Below, piece after piece: positions 14,982 through 20,341 of a stretch of DNA of 20,877 bases; position 1 is the first letter of the stretch; the number at the start of each line of letters is the position of its first letter. Source of the DNA: a virus; the IMG/VR virus record IMGVR_UViG_3300036804_000287, positions 1 through 20,877 of that record, one strand, 5' to 3'. Made by a program: the position numbers and the translations under genes. Below the pieces are notes generated by a model. That model did not search any database. It was not told the DNA's origin and saw only the letters and a list, made by a program, of their open reading frames with translations.

Positions 14982-15407
14982 GTGAAAAAGTTCTGGCATC
15001 GCATCGAAGCTGCTTTTAAGAAGCTCTTCGGCTCGAGCAACTGGGAGAAAACCGCGAGCGCGGTGATCACCTACGCTGCGCCGATCATCGAAACCATCGT
15101 CTCGCTCGCTGCCGGCGGCCCGGCTGAAGTGCTTGTTGCCCGTGTAGTGTCTACCATTCAAGGCGATCTAGCGACGATGTCGGCCGTCGTCGACGGAGCG
15201 ACCGGCACGCCGCCGGCAAACGAGCTGCAGGTCTTCGTAAATGCCGCGAACAGTATCAAGTCGAACCTGACTTCGATTCTCGCCTCGGCAGAAGTGAAGA
15301 ACTCAGCAAAACAGGCAGCGATCACAGCCGCGGTCGATACGATCGTGGGCGAGCTCGATGCCTGCGTCGCCAACATGCCCGCGATCGCAGCGGCGCCGGC
15401 GAAATAA
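14982..15407 (+). CDS. Ala-rich helical phage protein, unknown (lysis region)
   Basis: The GTG at 14982 is preceded by GGAGGG at 14971-14976. The 141-aa product starts basic and aromatic (MKKFWHRIEAAFKKLFGSSN), then has a moderately hydrophobic segment (ITYAAPIIETIVSLAAGGPA) and a long Ala/Ser/Val-rich helical region. That region includes ASAEVKNSAKQAAITAAVDT and ends ACVANMPAIAAAPAK. I do not recognise a family. The amphipathic N-terminus and its place behind endolysin and holin candidate suggest a membrane-related lysis accessory, but an unrelated late function is equally possible. Confidence 0.6.
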   Translation: MKKFWHRIEAAFKKLFGSSNWEKTASAVITYAAPIIETIVSLAAGGPAEVLVARVVSTIQGDLATMSAVVDGATGTPPANELQVFVNAANSIKSNLTSILASAEVKNSAKQAAITAAVDTIVGELDACVANMPAIAAAPAK

Positions 15408-15411
15408 GAAC

Positions 15412-15723
15412 GTGGGATTCATCTCTCTCCCAGATCCGGTCTCGATGTTCGAGTCGGCGAAAAATGCCGGGCTCGAACGCGAGATCGCGGACTCTTTCGT
15501 CAGCGCGGCCTGCAGCGCATGGATTGCCTTTGTGTGGCGATCGGGTGCGGCTAAGTGGGCGACGTTCACCGGCGAGGGCCAGGCGATGAAGGATGCAGCG
15601 ACGGCGGCCTATCTCTCACTGCGCGAAATCGAGAAGAAGAACTTCCTCACGCTCACCGTGCCGAAGGACCTTCTCGAACCCGAAAATCTAGCCCGTTTTC
15701 AAACCGAGCGCGGGACAAAGTAA
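15412..15723 (+). CDS. Hypothetical phage protein with one hydrophobic segment
   Basis: The GTG at 15412, 4 nt after the preceding stop, gives 103 aa; the earlier ATG at 15358 is a shadow extension of the previous gene. The sequence begins VGFISLPDPVSMFESAKNAG, then ADSFVSAACSAWIAFVWRSG, a possible single membrane-associated helix. The second half is charged (LSLREIEKKNFLTLTVPKDL). No ribosome-binding site is seen, so it may be read by coupling. I recognise no family. Its position groups it with the lysis-end genes. Confidence 0.5.
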   Translation: MGFISLPDPVSMFESAKNAGLEREIADSFVSAACSAWIAFVWRSGAAKWATFTGEGQAMKDAATAAYLSLREIEKKNFLTLTVPKDLLEPENLARFQTERGTK

Positions 15724-15796
15724 GTGCCGTCTTTTGCGGACAGCACCCAGAAAGTAACCTCATACCTTTTGAGCATTCACGACTAGGATCAAACCC

Positions 15797-16279
15797 ATGG
15801 ACCTTATAGCGGCACCAACCTGCGCCCAGCTCGAGCAGCGCTGCCGGCGGTATCTCGATCTTAAGGACAACCTGCTGCAGGCGATGATCGAATTCACCAA
15901 GAAGCAGGAACCCGACCAGAAGGAGCTCGATGCGCTGAAGGCCGAGCTGATCGAACTGGTGAAGAGCTTCGGCTCAACGCATTGCGAGAAGTCGAAGATC
16001 CTGCATGGTGTCACCCTCGAGGCGATGGCAACCTTCGGGACGTCTTACTCGATCGACGGCGCGGCCGTGGAACGCTTTCGCCTGGCGCTCGTGAAGGGCA
16101 AGCAGGCGCGATTGCTCAAGCGGATCTTCCGGAAGGATGAACGCTGGTCGCTTCTGCCGGAGTCGAGCGAGATCATCCGCGGCGAAAAAAAGCTGCCGAA
16201 GCCTTTGCTCGCTCTCTACGCGCAGTGTTCGGTGCTCAAACCGAACACGCCGAAGCTCGAGGTCAGGCCGAAAAAATAA
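15797..16279 (+). CDS. Hypothetical protein, last gene of the late operon
   Basis: This 160-aa protein starts at the ATG at 15797 with AGGATC about 9 nt upstream. The first half is helical and charged (RYLDLKDNLLQAMIEFTKKQ, DQKELDALKAELIELVKSFG). The second half holds the stretch KSKILHGVTLEAMATFGTSY and SIDGAAVERFRLALVKGKQA. The basic end reads KPNTPKLEVRPKK. The layout, a coiled N-terminal helix pair followed by a KSK-I-x-G strand, vaguely recalls Gam-type nuclease inhibitors, but I would not assign it. It is the last plus-strand gene before a strong terminator. Confidence 0.6.
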   Translation: MDLIAAPTCAQLEQRCRRYLDLKDNLLQAMIEFTKKQEPDQKELDALKAELIELVKSFGSTHCEKSKILHGVTLEAMATFGTSYSIDGAAVERFRLALVKGKQARLLKRIFRKDERWSLLPESSEIIRGEKKLPKPLLALYAQCSVLKPNTPKLEVRPKK

Positions 16280-16299
16280 GCTGCTGCTGAATCCGGGCA

Positions 16300-16499
16300 G
16301 GCTTCCCTTATGATGCCAACTAAGTTACTCCTCTCAAGTCGCGCTCGCGAGGGGTGGGCCGGTCGAATTGGATCGGGGGTGATCCGGACTCGCCCGCGCC
16401 CACCCGGGCCCCTCTTAAAGCCCGGTGCTAGGCTGTGATCTGATTTACTCTCCGATCCATTTTTCCGCTCGAGCGGTTGCCTCGCTCGGGCGGTTTTTT
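16300..16499 (+). ncRNA. Candidate structured RNA upstream of the terminator (speculative)
   Basis: No gene is seen between 16280 and 16535. The stretch holds an 8-bp perfect long-range pairing, GGGTGGGC (16352-16359) with GCCCACCC (16398-16405). It encloses a GGATC/GATCC hairpin (16370-16374 with 16381-16385), and all of it ends in a good terminator. A TATGAT at 16309-16314 could be a -10 box, though no convincing -35 is seen. It may be a small RNA, or simply the structured 3' end of the late mRNA. Confidence 0.25.
16465..16499 (+). terminator. Rho-independent terminator of the late operon
   Basis: Arms 16465-16475 (CCGCTCGAGCG) and 16483-16493 (CGCTCGGGCGG) pair over 11 bp with one G-T wobble. 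The seven-base loop is GTTGCCT, and six T residues follow (16494-16499). It separates the late genes from the first recombinase gene. It acts on the plus strand only. Confidence 0.85.
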
Positions 16500-16522
16500 C
16501 TGCATGCTAGGATGTGATCCCG

Positions 16523-16538
16523 AATTGATCCCGCTATG
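16523..16538 (+). repeat. 16-nt direct repeat, copy 1 (partner 20237-20252)
   Basis: AATTGATCCCGCTATG covers the start codon of the first recombinase. A copy differing at one base lies just after the second recombinase at 20237-20252. The pair brackets the integration block. It could be a relic attachment core or a shared promoter-type motif; a match of this length is not rare by chance in 20 kb. Confidence 0.3.
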
Positions 16539-17354
16539 GAAATCAGCAATGAGCAGTTGATCGAGGTTTTCGCCGAGGCGCAGAAGGTCCTCAAGCAGCG
16601 TGAAGCCGGCGGGAAAAAGAAAAAGCACTCGCCCACCAAGAAGGCGCCGGTCTCTCTCTCGGACGACGAACTGCTCAAGGTGCTGGCTCTCGGCCAGGCG
16701 AAGCGACTGCGCGACTGGGTTCTGATGCTGCTGACCTACCGGCACGGGCTCAGGGCAAGCGAGGCGCTCAATATCCGCCGCCGCGATCTCGATGGCGCCT
16801 ACCTGCGGATCCGCCGCGGCAAGGGATCGGAGGAAACCGAGCAGCCGCTGCTCGGGCATGAGAATCCGCTACTCAACGAGATCGCGGCCGTGGCGATCTG
16901 GCTGGGAGAGATGGGAACCCGGGGGAAGAAGGGCGGGGCAAAAGTGGGCGGCCGCCGGAGCCGTGCCAAAATTTTACATTCTCATCAGAATGTAAAATTT
17001 CGTACCGTTGGAGATCCCGACGAGCGGCTTTTCCCGCTCACTCGCCAGCGGTACTACCAGCTCTTTCATGACTACGCGACCGAGGCCGGCCTGCCCGGTC
17101 GCAAGCGAAGCCCTCACAAGCTGAAGCACTCGACCGCGACACACCTGCTTCGTTCGGGCGTCCCGGTGAACGAGGTGCAGGACTGGTGTGGCTGGAAGTC
17201 GCTTGCCACCATGAATCGCTACACGCGACCGCATGCCGATGAGGTCGCTCACTCCGTGGACCGCGCGATCCGCGGCAAGGATTCCTTTCGGCAGATCCGG
17301 CAAGGGGTTCTGTTTGGCGATCCAGCGAGCGGATCTGCTAAGGTTCGCCCATGA
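16536..17354 (+). CDS. Tyrosine recombinase / integrase 1 (compact, variant active site)
   Basis: The 272-aa protein has a short N-terminal part (about 50 aa, basic) and a full catalytic domain. Visible catalytic positions: Arg73 in HGLRASEAL; His194 and Lys197 in SPHKLKHSTATHLL, where Lys stands in place of the usual Arg of HxxR. Trp220 in DWCGWKSLATMNRYTRP replaces the usual His (as in Cre), and Tyr229 is the nucleophile. Residues about 125-165 form a Gly/Arg/Lys-rich insertion before DERLFPLTRQ, and a perfect 14-bp palindrome lies in it. The length is short for a phage integrase (usually 320-400), so the core-binding domain is reduced. Integration, excision or a regulatory inversion role are all possible. 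Confidence 0.75.
   Translation: MEISNEQLIEVFAEAQKVLKQREAGGKKKKHSPTKKAPVSLSDDELLKVLALGQAKRLRDWVLMLLTYRHGLRASEALNIRRRDLDGAYLRIRRGKGSEETEQPLLGHENPLLNEIAAVAIWLGEMGTRGKKGGAKVGGRRSRAKILHSHQNVKFRTVGDPDERLFPLTRQRYYQLFHDYATEAGLPGRKRSPHKLKHSTATHLLRSGVPVNEVQDWCGWKSLATMNRYTRPHADEVAHSVDRAIRGKDSFRQIRQGVLFGDPASGSAKVRP
16969..17000 (+). repeat. Perfect 14-bp inverted repeat inside integrase 1
   Basis: AAATTTTACATTCT (16969-16982) and AGAATGTAAAATTT (16987-17000) are exact reverse complements separated by CATC. The stretch is strikingly AT-rich within a GC-rich gene. It keeps the reading frame open, encoding roughly residues 145-155 (KILHSHQNVKF). A chance occurrence of this quality in 20 kb is very unlikely. 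It may be a palindromic insertion, a protein-binding site or an mRNA hairpin. Confidence 0.9.
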
Positions 17355-17569
17355 GCTTCACCGGTCTCGTGCTTTTGGTTTTCTCGATACTGGGCACTCC
17401 CTGCTCGGGGTTCTCGCCGCCCGCAGGAACGCGCTGCATCACCATGGTGACCGACTCGAACGGCACAGATTTTGACTGCGTCTTCCACGATCGTTCGAAT
17501 TCAGCCCTGCGACGACGTCTGGCCTCGCAAGATCAAGGATCCACGGCCTGGTCCACGGAACAATGCTGA
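17351..17569 (+). CDS. Doubtful small ORF after integrase 1, exported or membrane-anchored if real
   Basis: The ATG at 17351 overlaps the integrase stop (ATGA), which favours translation. The 72-aa product begins MSFTGLVLLVFSILGTPCSG, a hydrophobic start that could be a signal peptide or membrane anchor, followed by an unremarkable polar stretch with three more Cys residues (TRCITM, FDCVFH, EQC). No ribosome-binding site or known family is evident. It may be a chance frame. Confidence 0.3.
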   Translation: MSFTGLVLLVFSILGTPCSGFSPPAGTRCITMVTDSNGTDFDCVFHDRSNSALRRRLASQDQGSTAWSTEQC

Positions 17570-17648
17570 TCTCCCCGGTGCGCTTCCACGTCCCGGATCT
17601 TCCGAAAGCTCTTGCGCCTGATCCCCCAGTGCGTGTTATGTTCCGGCC

Positions 17649-17870
17649 ATGAAGACAACCCCTGAAGCAACCGCTTCCACGACTACGCCTGACAAAGTCA
17701 CGCAGATGAAAAAACGCACCGACGTGAACATCCGGTTTTACGGTGCGACGCAGCACGCAACCATCAAGCGCGCGGCGAAGACCGCGGGGCTCTCGGTCAA
17801 CGAGTTCATGGTGACTGCTGCTCTCGATCGCGCGAAGAGCACGATCTCTCGACGCAAAAAGGCCAGCTAG
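17649..17870 (+). CDS. Ribbon-helix-helix DNA-binding protein
   Basis: The 73-aa protein has a Thr-rich N-terminal arm (residues 1-20), then RTDVNIRFYGATQHATIKRA (about residues 23-42) and AKTAGLSVNEFMVTAALDRA. This is the strand-helix-helix pattern of RHH/DUF1778/MobC-like proteins, in which the VNIRF strand contacts DNA and the SVNEF turn starts the second helix. The C-terminus is basic (SRRKKAS). Upstream, TTGCGC (17610-17615) and a TTATGT-type box near 17635 could form a weak promoter. No toxin gene lies beside it, so a regulator or recombination accessory is more likely than an antitoxin. A terminator follows directly. Confidence 0.65.
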   Translation: MKTTPEATASTTTPDKVTQMKKRTDVNIRFYGATQHATIKRAAKTAGLSVNEFMVTAALDRAKSTISRRKKAS

Positions 17871-17873
17871 TAC

Positions 17874-17913
17874 TCAGGAAGGGGCGACTCCCAAGCCCCT
17901 CTTCCTGAATTTT
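17874..17913 (+). terminator. Terminator after the ribbon-helix-helix gene
   Basis: TCAGGAA (17874-17880) pairs with TTCCTGA (17902-17908) and GGGGC (17881-17885) with GCCCC (17895-17899), with a two-base bulge on the right arm. TTTT follows at 17910-17913. It begins 3 nt after the stop codon. The T-tract is short, so strength is moderate. The rest of the gap up to 18011 shows nothing recognisable. Confidence 0.6.
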
Positions 17914-18011
17914 CTCTCCTGGAATGCCATTTCCCGGCGTTTGGATGGCCCTAGGGCGCGATCTGCTCAGTCGCTGGGCCTGTGATACCCCTTCAAAACG
18001 TCCTGGAAGGT

Positions 18012-18032
18012 AAAAGCCAGCCGTCAGCTTTC
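18012..18032 (-). terminator. Possible weak terminator for the minus-strand accessory genes
   Basis: Read on the minus strand, AAAGCTG pairs with GCTGGCTTT with wobbles around a short loop and ends in TTTTA, 7 nt beyond the end of the lipoprotein gene. The stem is short and partly wobble-paired, so this call is tentative. Confidence 0.3.
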
Positions 18033-18038
18033 CCTGTT

Positions 18039-18620
18039 TTAGTGTTTCGAATGGGGCGCGCCGGCTTGATACAGTTCTGGATGCGCGCGATCATCATCAA
18101 TTTTCCAATTCTCGACGAAACGTCCTAGCTCCGAAAGCCTTTGCCCAGAACAAGAGGCCAGCGGCCGAGTTACTTTCCCAGCGTCCAGCGCGGCTGATAT
18201 CTCTTCGCGGCAGGCGTCTCTCTCTTCATAAGTCCGGTTAATGTGGGACTCAAGCTGGGGGTCTTTCGTGAATCGCATTATCCGCGCCAAGCGAGACAAT
18301 GCGAGTTTCGGTACGCGAGCAGAGATCGTCGCTATGTTCCTCGATTCATCTCCGACCTCGGACAAGATTGCATCTGGCGCCGTTGAGTCTTTGAATAGGA
18401 CTTCAATCGCAGAAGCCAGGGCTTTTTCCGCTGGATTTTGAGCGGCAGCGATCGCGCGATTGACCGCATCACCTGCTCCGGACGAGCCGGACTCTATCGT
18501 CAGAACAGCATACTTTGCGTTCGCAGTGAACTCTGGTCGCAACGAATTGGATCGTCCGCAAGCGAGAGAGAAAGTGATGGCGATGAGAATCGTCGAAGGT
18601 TTGGCGCGAGGCAATTTCAT
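18039..18620 (-). CDS. Putative lipoprotein of unknown function (accessory/moron gene)
   Basis: This minus-strand gene lies in an otherwise plus-strand region. It encodes 193 aa starting MKLPRAKPSTILIAITFSLA followed by CGRSNS. A basic start, hydrophobic core and SLAC just before Gly resemble a lipoprotein signal with Cys21 as the modified residue, although position -3 is Ser rather than Leu. The mature part is helical and rich in Ala, Arg and Glu (GDAVNRAIAAAQNPAEKALA, RLARIMRFTKDPQLESHINR, EERDACREEISAALDAGKVT), with two further cysteines. I recognise no family. Opposite orientation and its own upstream signals suggest expression in the lysogen, possibly altering the cell envelope. Confidence 0.6.
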   Translation of the reverse strand: MKLPRAKPSTILIAITFSLACGRSNSLRPEFTANAKYAVLTIESGSSGAGDAVNRAIAAAQNPAEKALASAIEVLFKDSTAPDAILSEVGDESRNIATISARVPKLALSRLARIMRFTKDPQLESHINRTYEERDACREEISAALDAGKVTRPLASCSGQRLSELGRFVENWKIDDDRAHPELYQAGAPHSKH

Positions 18621-18630
18621 GGGCCAGCAT

Positions 18631-18663
18631 GATCACACCGTGATCCCGCCGTTGTAAATAGCA
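18631..18663 (-). promoter_or_regulatory. Candidate promoter and operator upstream of the lipoprotein gene
   Basis: On the minus strand an extended -10-like TGCTATTTA occupies 18663-18655. A perfect inverted repeat, GATCAC (18631-18636) and GTGATC (18640-18645) with a 3-bp spacer, lies between the expected start site and the ATG at 18620. The arrangement looks like a repressor operator in the leader. No clear -35 box or ribosome-binding site is seen. Confidence 0.35.
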
Positions 18664-18672
18664 CTTTCGGCC

Positions 18673-18852
18673 CTAAGTCTTGTTCTTGGCCGGCTTCGGC
18701 TTCTTCTTCGGGCGCCCGCCCATCTTCCCCCACTCGCTGAGTTTGTGTTTATGAAGTTTCGCCGTCTTCTTTCCGCCCTTTTTGCCGTCGCAGACCGGGC
18801 AGCGCAAGACGACCATGGGGTGGATGTCGCAGTAGGTCTCCTTGCGCGGCAT
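18673..18852 (-). CDS. 59-aa Cys/His-rich basic protein, zinc-binding candidate
   Basis: The start is the ATG at 18852 on the minus strand and the stop TAG is at 18673-18675. The product begins MPRKETYCDIHPMVVLRCPV, continues CDGKKGGKK, and ends in a Lys-rich tail after LSEWGKMGGRPKK. Cys8, His11, Cys18 and Cys21 form a C-x2-H-x6-C-x2-C cluster suited to one zinc ion, and the Lys/Arg-rich C-terminus suits nucleic-acid binding. A different frame over the same DNA reads as an Arg-rich shadow and is rejected. A TATATC box ends only 6 nt before the ATG, so the message may be leaderless. It may be co-transcribed with the lipoprotein gene 52 nt downstream. Confidence 0.6.
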   Translation of the reverse strand: MPRKETYCDIHPMVVLRCPVCDGKKGGKKTAKLHKHKLSEWGKMGGRPKKKPKPAKNKT

Positions 18853-18888
18853 CTAATCGATATACGCCACAGGTGATCCCGCAAAGCT

Positions 18889-18928
18889 AGCCGCTGGCTT
18901 TCAATCGGAAAGCCACCCGGCGGCTTTT
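18889..18928 (+). terminator. Two-tier hairpin with T-run between divergent genes
   Basis: AGCCGC (18889-18894) pairs with GCGGCT (18920-18925). Inside it TGGCTTTC (18895-18902) pairs perfectly with GAAAGCCA (18908-18915), with the loop AATCG and a four-base bulge. Three further T residues follow. It would stop plus-strand readthrough toward the second recombinase, or act as a structured regulatory site. Confidence 0.45.
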
Positions 18929-18947
18929 GTTCGGATTTCAGAACAAA
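18926..18947 (+). repeat. 7-bp inverted repeat, operator-like
   Basis: TTTGTTC (18926-18932) and GAACAAA (18941-18947) are exact inverted copies around GGATTTCA. It lies directly after the two-tier hairpin and about 70 bp before the recombinase promoter. The half-site GTTCGGATT recurs at 19082-19090 just before the recombinase gene, which hints at a binding protein that recognises it; this is inference. Confidence 0.4.
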
Positions 18948-19013
18948 CCGCAGAGACGAACCTCTCTGGTTACCGGGTCGAAAGTGTGTCCCGAATCCAG
19001 ACTACCTTCCATC

Positions 19014-19042
19014 TTGCCCATGTATTCACATAGGTATATACA
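19014..19042 (+). promoter_or_regulatory. Sigma-70-type promoter of integrase 2
   Basis: TTGCCC (19014-19019) and TATACA (19037-19042) are separated by 17 bp, with an expected start near 19049. This AT-rich patch (GTATATAC) stands out from its GC-rich surroundings and leaves a leader of about 60 nt before the ATG at 19112. Nothing else is recognised between 18948 and 19111. Confidence 0.6.
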
Positions 19043-19111
19043 CATCTGCAAAGCATTTCGACCCCGTCTCGCCCGCGCAGTGTTCGGATTCCGTAACAAG
19101 GAAAAATTTTT

Positions 19112-20233
19112 ATGAACGAAGCGGATCCCGGGAGCACACTCGCCGAACTCGGCACCGTCTCTTCCTCCCCAGGTGCCCTCAGGGAAAATCGGAAAACTGA
19201 ATTGCATACGCCAGGGCATCTGGAATGCCCGGCGTGCGAGCTTTCGCGATTACGCATGATCAACCCGGGGACACTGGCAGATCTCACATTCAGGGAAGCG
19301 GCGCCGATCTGGTATCAGGCACACGCGCAACACATCGGGACAGGAACCCGGCGCAACTATCTCTGCAACATTCGCTCTCTTCAACCGTTCTTCGCAGCTC
19401 TTCCGCTGCGCGCGATCCACATCGGACACTTCGAGCAGTACCAGCAGATGCGCTCACGCGGCGAGGGAGGTCTCACCGCGGTCGGGCCTTCGCGCGTGAA
19501 TCACGAGCTCAACACGGTCTCGCAGATCCTCGACCGCGCCGGGCTCTGGGCGCCGATGGCGCCGCACTATCGGCCGATGAGGATGCCAAAGCCGAAGGTC
19601 GGCTGCGCGCTCACAGCGGAAGACGAAGAACGACTCTTCCGCGCAGCGGCCAGCAATTCGCGATGGAAGATCGCCTACTGCGCCGCGCTGATCATGAACA
19701 ACACCGCGGCCGGGCCGAATGAGATCCGGCACCTTCGTCTGCGCGATGTCGAGATCGATCCCCCTACCATCCATATCGTCGAAGGGGTGAAGAACGACTA
19801 TCGGGTTAGGGATCTGCCGCTGAACGAGCCCGCGGCCTGGGCGATGAAGCAGCTGCTCGCGATCGCGAAGACGAAGGGAGTGGTGCTGCCCGAGCACTAC
19901 CTGATGCCGCACCGCGCGCCCGATGGCCTGCAGGGCTTCGATCCTTCGCGGCCGATCTCGACTTTCCGCGGCGCCTGGGAGAAATTACGCGAAGCTGCCG
20001 GCCTCCCGCACCTGCGCATGTACGACCTCAGGCACAACGCCATCACCAAACTGCTCGAAGATGGCGACGTGCCCGAACGGGTGGTGATTGATCTCGCCGG
20101 CCACGTCTCGCGGGCGATGCTGCAGCGCTACTCGCACATCCGCATGCGCGCCAAAAGAGAGGCTGTGGATTCCTTGGGGAAAAAGGGCCCGGAGGCGCTT
20201 AAAAGGCCGACGCTGATGCTGCTGAAAAAGTGA
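19112..20233 (+). CDS. Tyrosine recombinase / integrase 2 (variant without Arg I)
   Basis: The ATG at 19112 has AAGGA at 19098-19102. The 373-aa protein has an N-terminal part with a CPAC motif (Cys39, Cys42). A SAM-like core-binding domain (about 58-150, TFREAAPIWYQAHAQHIGTG) and a catalytic domain (about 165-350) follow. Catalytic positions: the Arg I place (E-3 of GPNEIRHLRLRD) is Gly201; the beta Lys is Lys227 in VKNDYRVRDLPL. In MYDLRHNAITKLL the first His is Tyr304 while Arg307 is kept. His331 in LAGHVS and the nucleophile Tyr340 in RYSHI are present. The frame is intact, with no sign of decay. I recall similar recombinases from Acidobacteria-like genomes, so the changes may define a subfamily. 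A tRNA gene follows 26 bp later. Confidence 0.8.
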   Translation: MNEADPGSTLAELGTVSSSPGALRENRKTELHTPGHLECPACELSRLRMINPGTLADLTFREAAPIWYQAHAQHIGTGTRRNYLCNIRSLQPFFAALPLRAIHIGHFEQYQQMRSRGEGGLTAVGPSRVNHELNTVSQILDRAGLWAPMAPHYRPMRMPKPKVGCALTAEDEERLFRAAASNSRWKIAYCAALIMNNTAAGPNEIRHLRLRDVEIDPPTIHIVEGVKNDYRVRDLPLNEPAAWAMKQLLAIAKTKGVVLPEHYLMPHRAPDGLQGFDPSRPISTFRGAWEKLREAAGLPHLRMYDLRHNAITKLLEDGDVPERVVIDLAGHVSRAMLQRYSHIRMRAKREAVDSLGKKGPEALKRPTLMLLKK

Positions 20234-20236
20234 GAC

Positions 20237-20252
20237 AATTGATCCCGCCATG
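20237..20252 (+). repeat. 16-nt direct repeat, copy 2 (partner 16523-16538)
   Basis: AATTGATCCCGCCATG lies between the integrase 2 stop and the tRNA and differs by one base from the copy at the start of integrase 1. A second ATGATCCCG follows at once (20250-20258). See the partner entry for interpretation and its limits. Confidence 0.3.
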
Positions 20253-20259
20253 ATCCCGT

Positions 20260-20336
20260 GGGCCCGTAGCTCAGTCGGTTAGAGCAGACGACTCATAATC
20301 GCCCGGTCGCTGGTTCGAGTCCAGCCGGGCCCACCA
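20260..20336 (+). tRNA. tRNA with CAT anticodon, Ile2-like (or elongator Met)
   Basis: A full cloverleaf can be drawn: acceptor GGGCCCG with CGGGCCC, D stem GCTC/GAGC, anticodon loop CTCATAA with CAT at 20294-20296, T stem GCTGG/CCAGC with TTCGAGT loop, and an encoded ACCA end. The anticodon stem GACGA/TCGCC contains one A-C mismatch (20288 with 20302). The acceptor pairs C4-G69 and C5-G68 and the general likeness to Escherichia coli tRNA-Ile2 favour an isoleucine tRNA whose CAT is modified by TilS. Elongator Met cannot be excluded. It lies next to integrase 2 and may be part of the attachment site. Confidence 0.95.
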
Positions 20337-20341
20337 CTCCG

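Noticed and set aside
17649-17870. Antitoxin of a toxin-antitoxin pair
   Set aside because: The ribbon-helix-helix fold fits, but a terminator follows at once and no toxin-like gene is adjacent.
18633-18884. 83-codon minus-strand frame over the 59-aa gene
   Set aside because: Arg/Ser-rich composition; the other frame gives a coherent Cys/His cluster and a sensible start and stop.
19112-20233. Integrase 2 as a pseudogene because of missing catalytic residues
   Set aside because: The frame is full length, has a good promoter and ribosome-binding site and keeps the nucleophile, so a variant subfamily or regulatory role is more economical.
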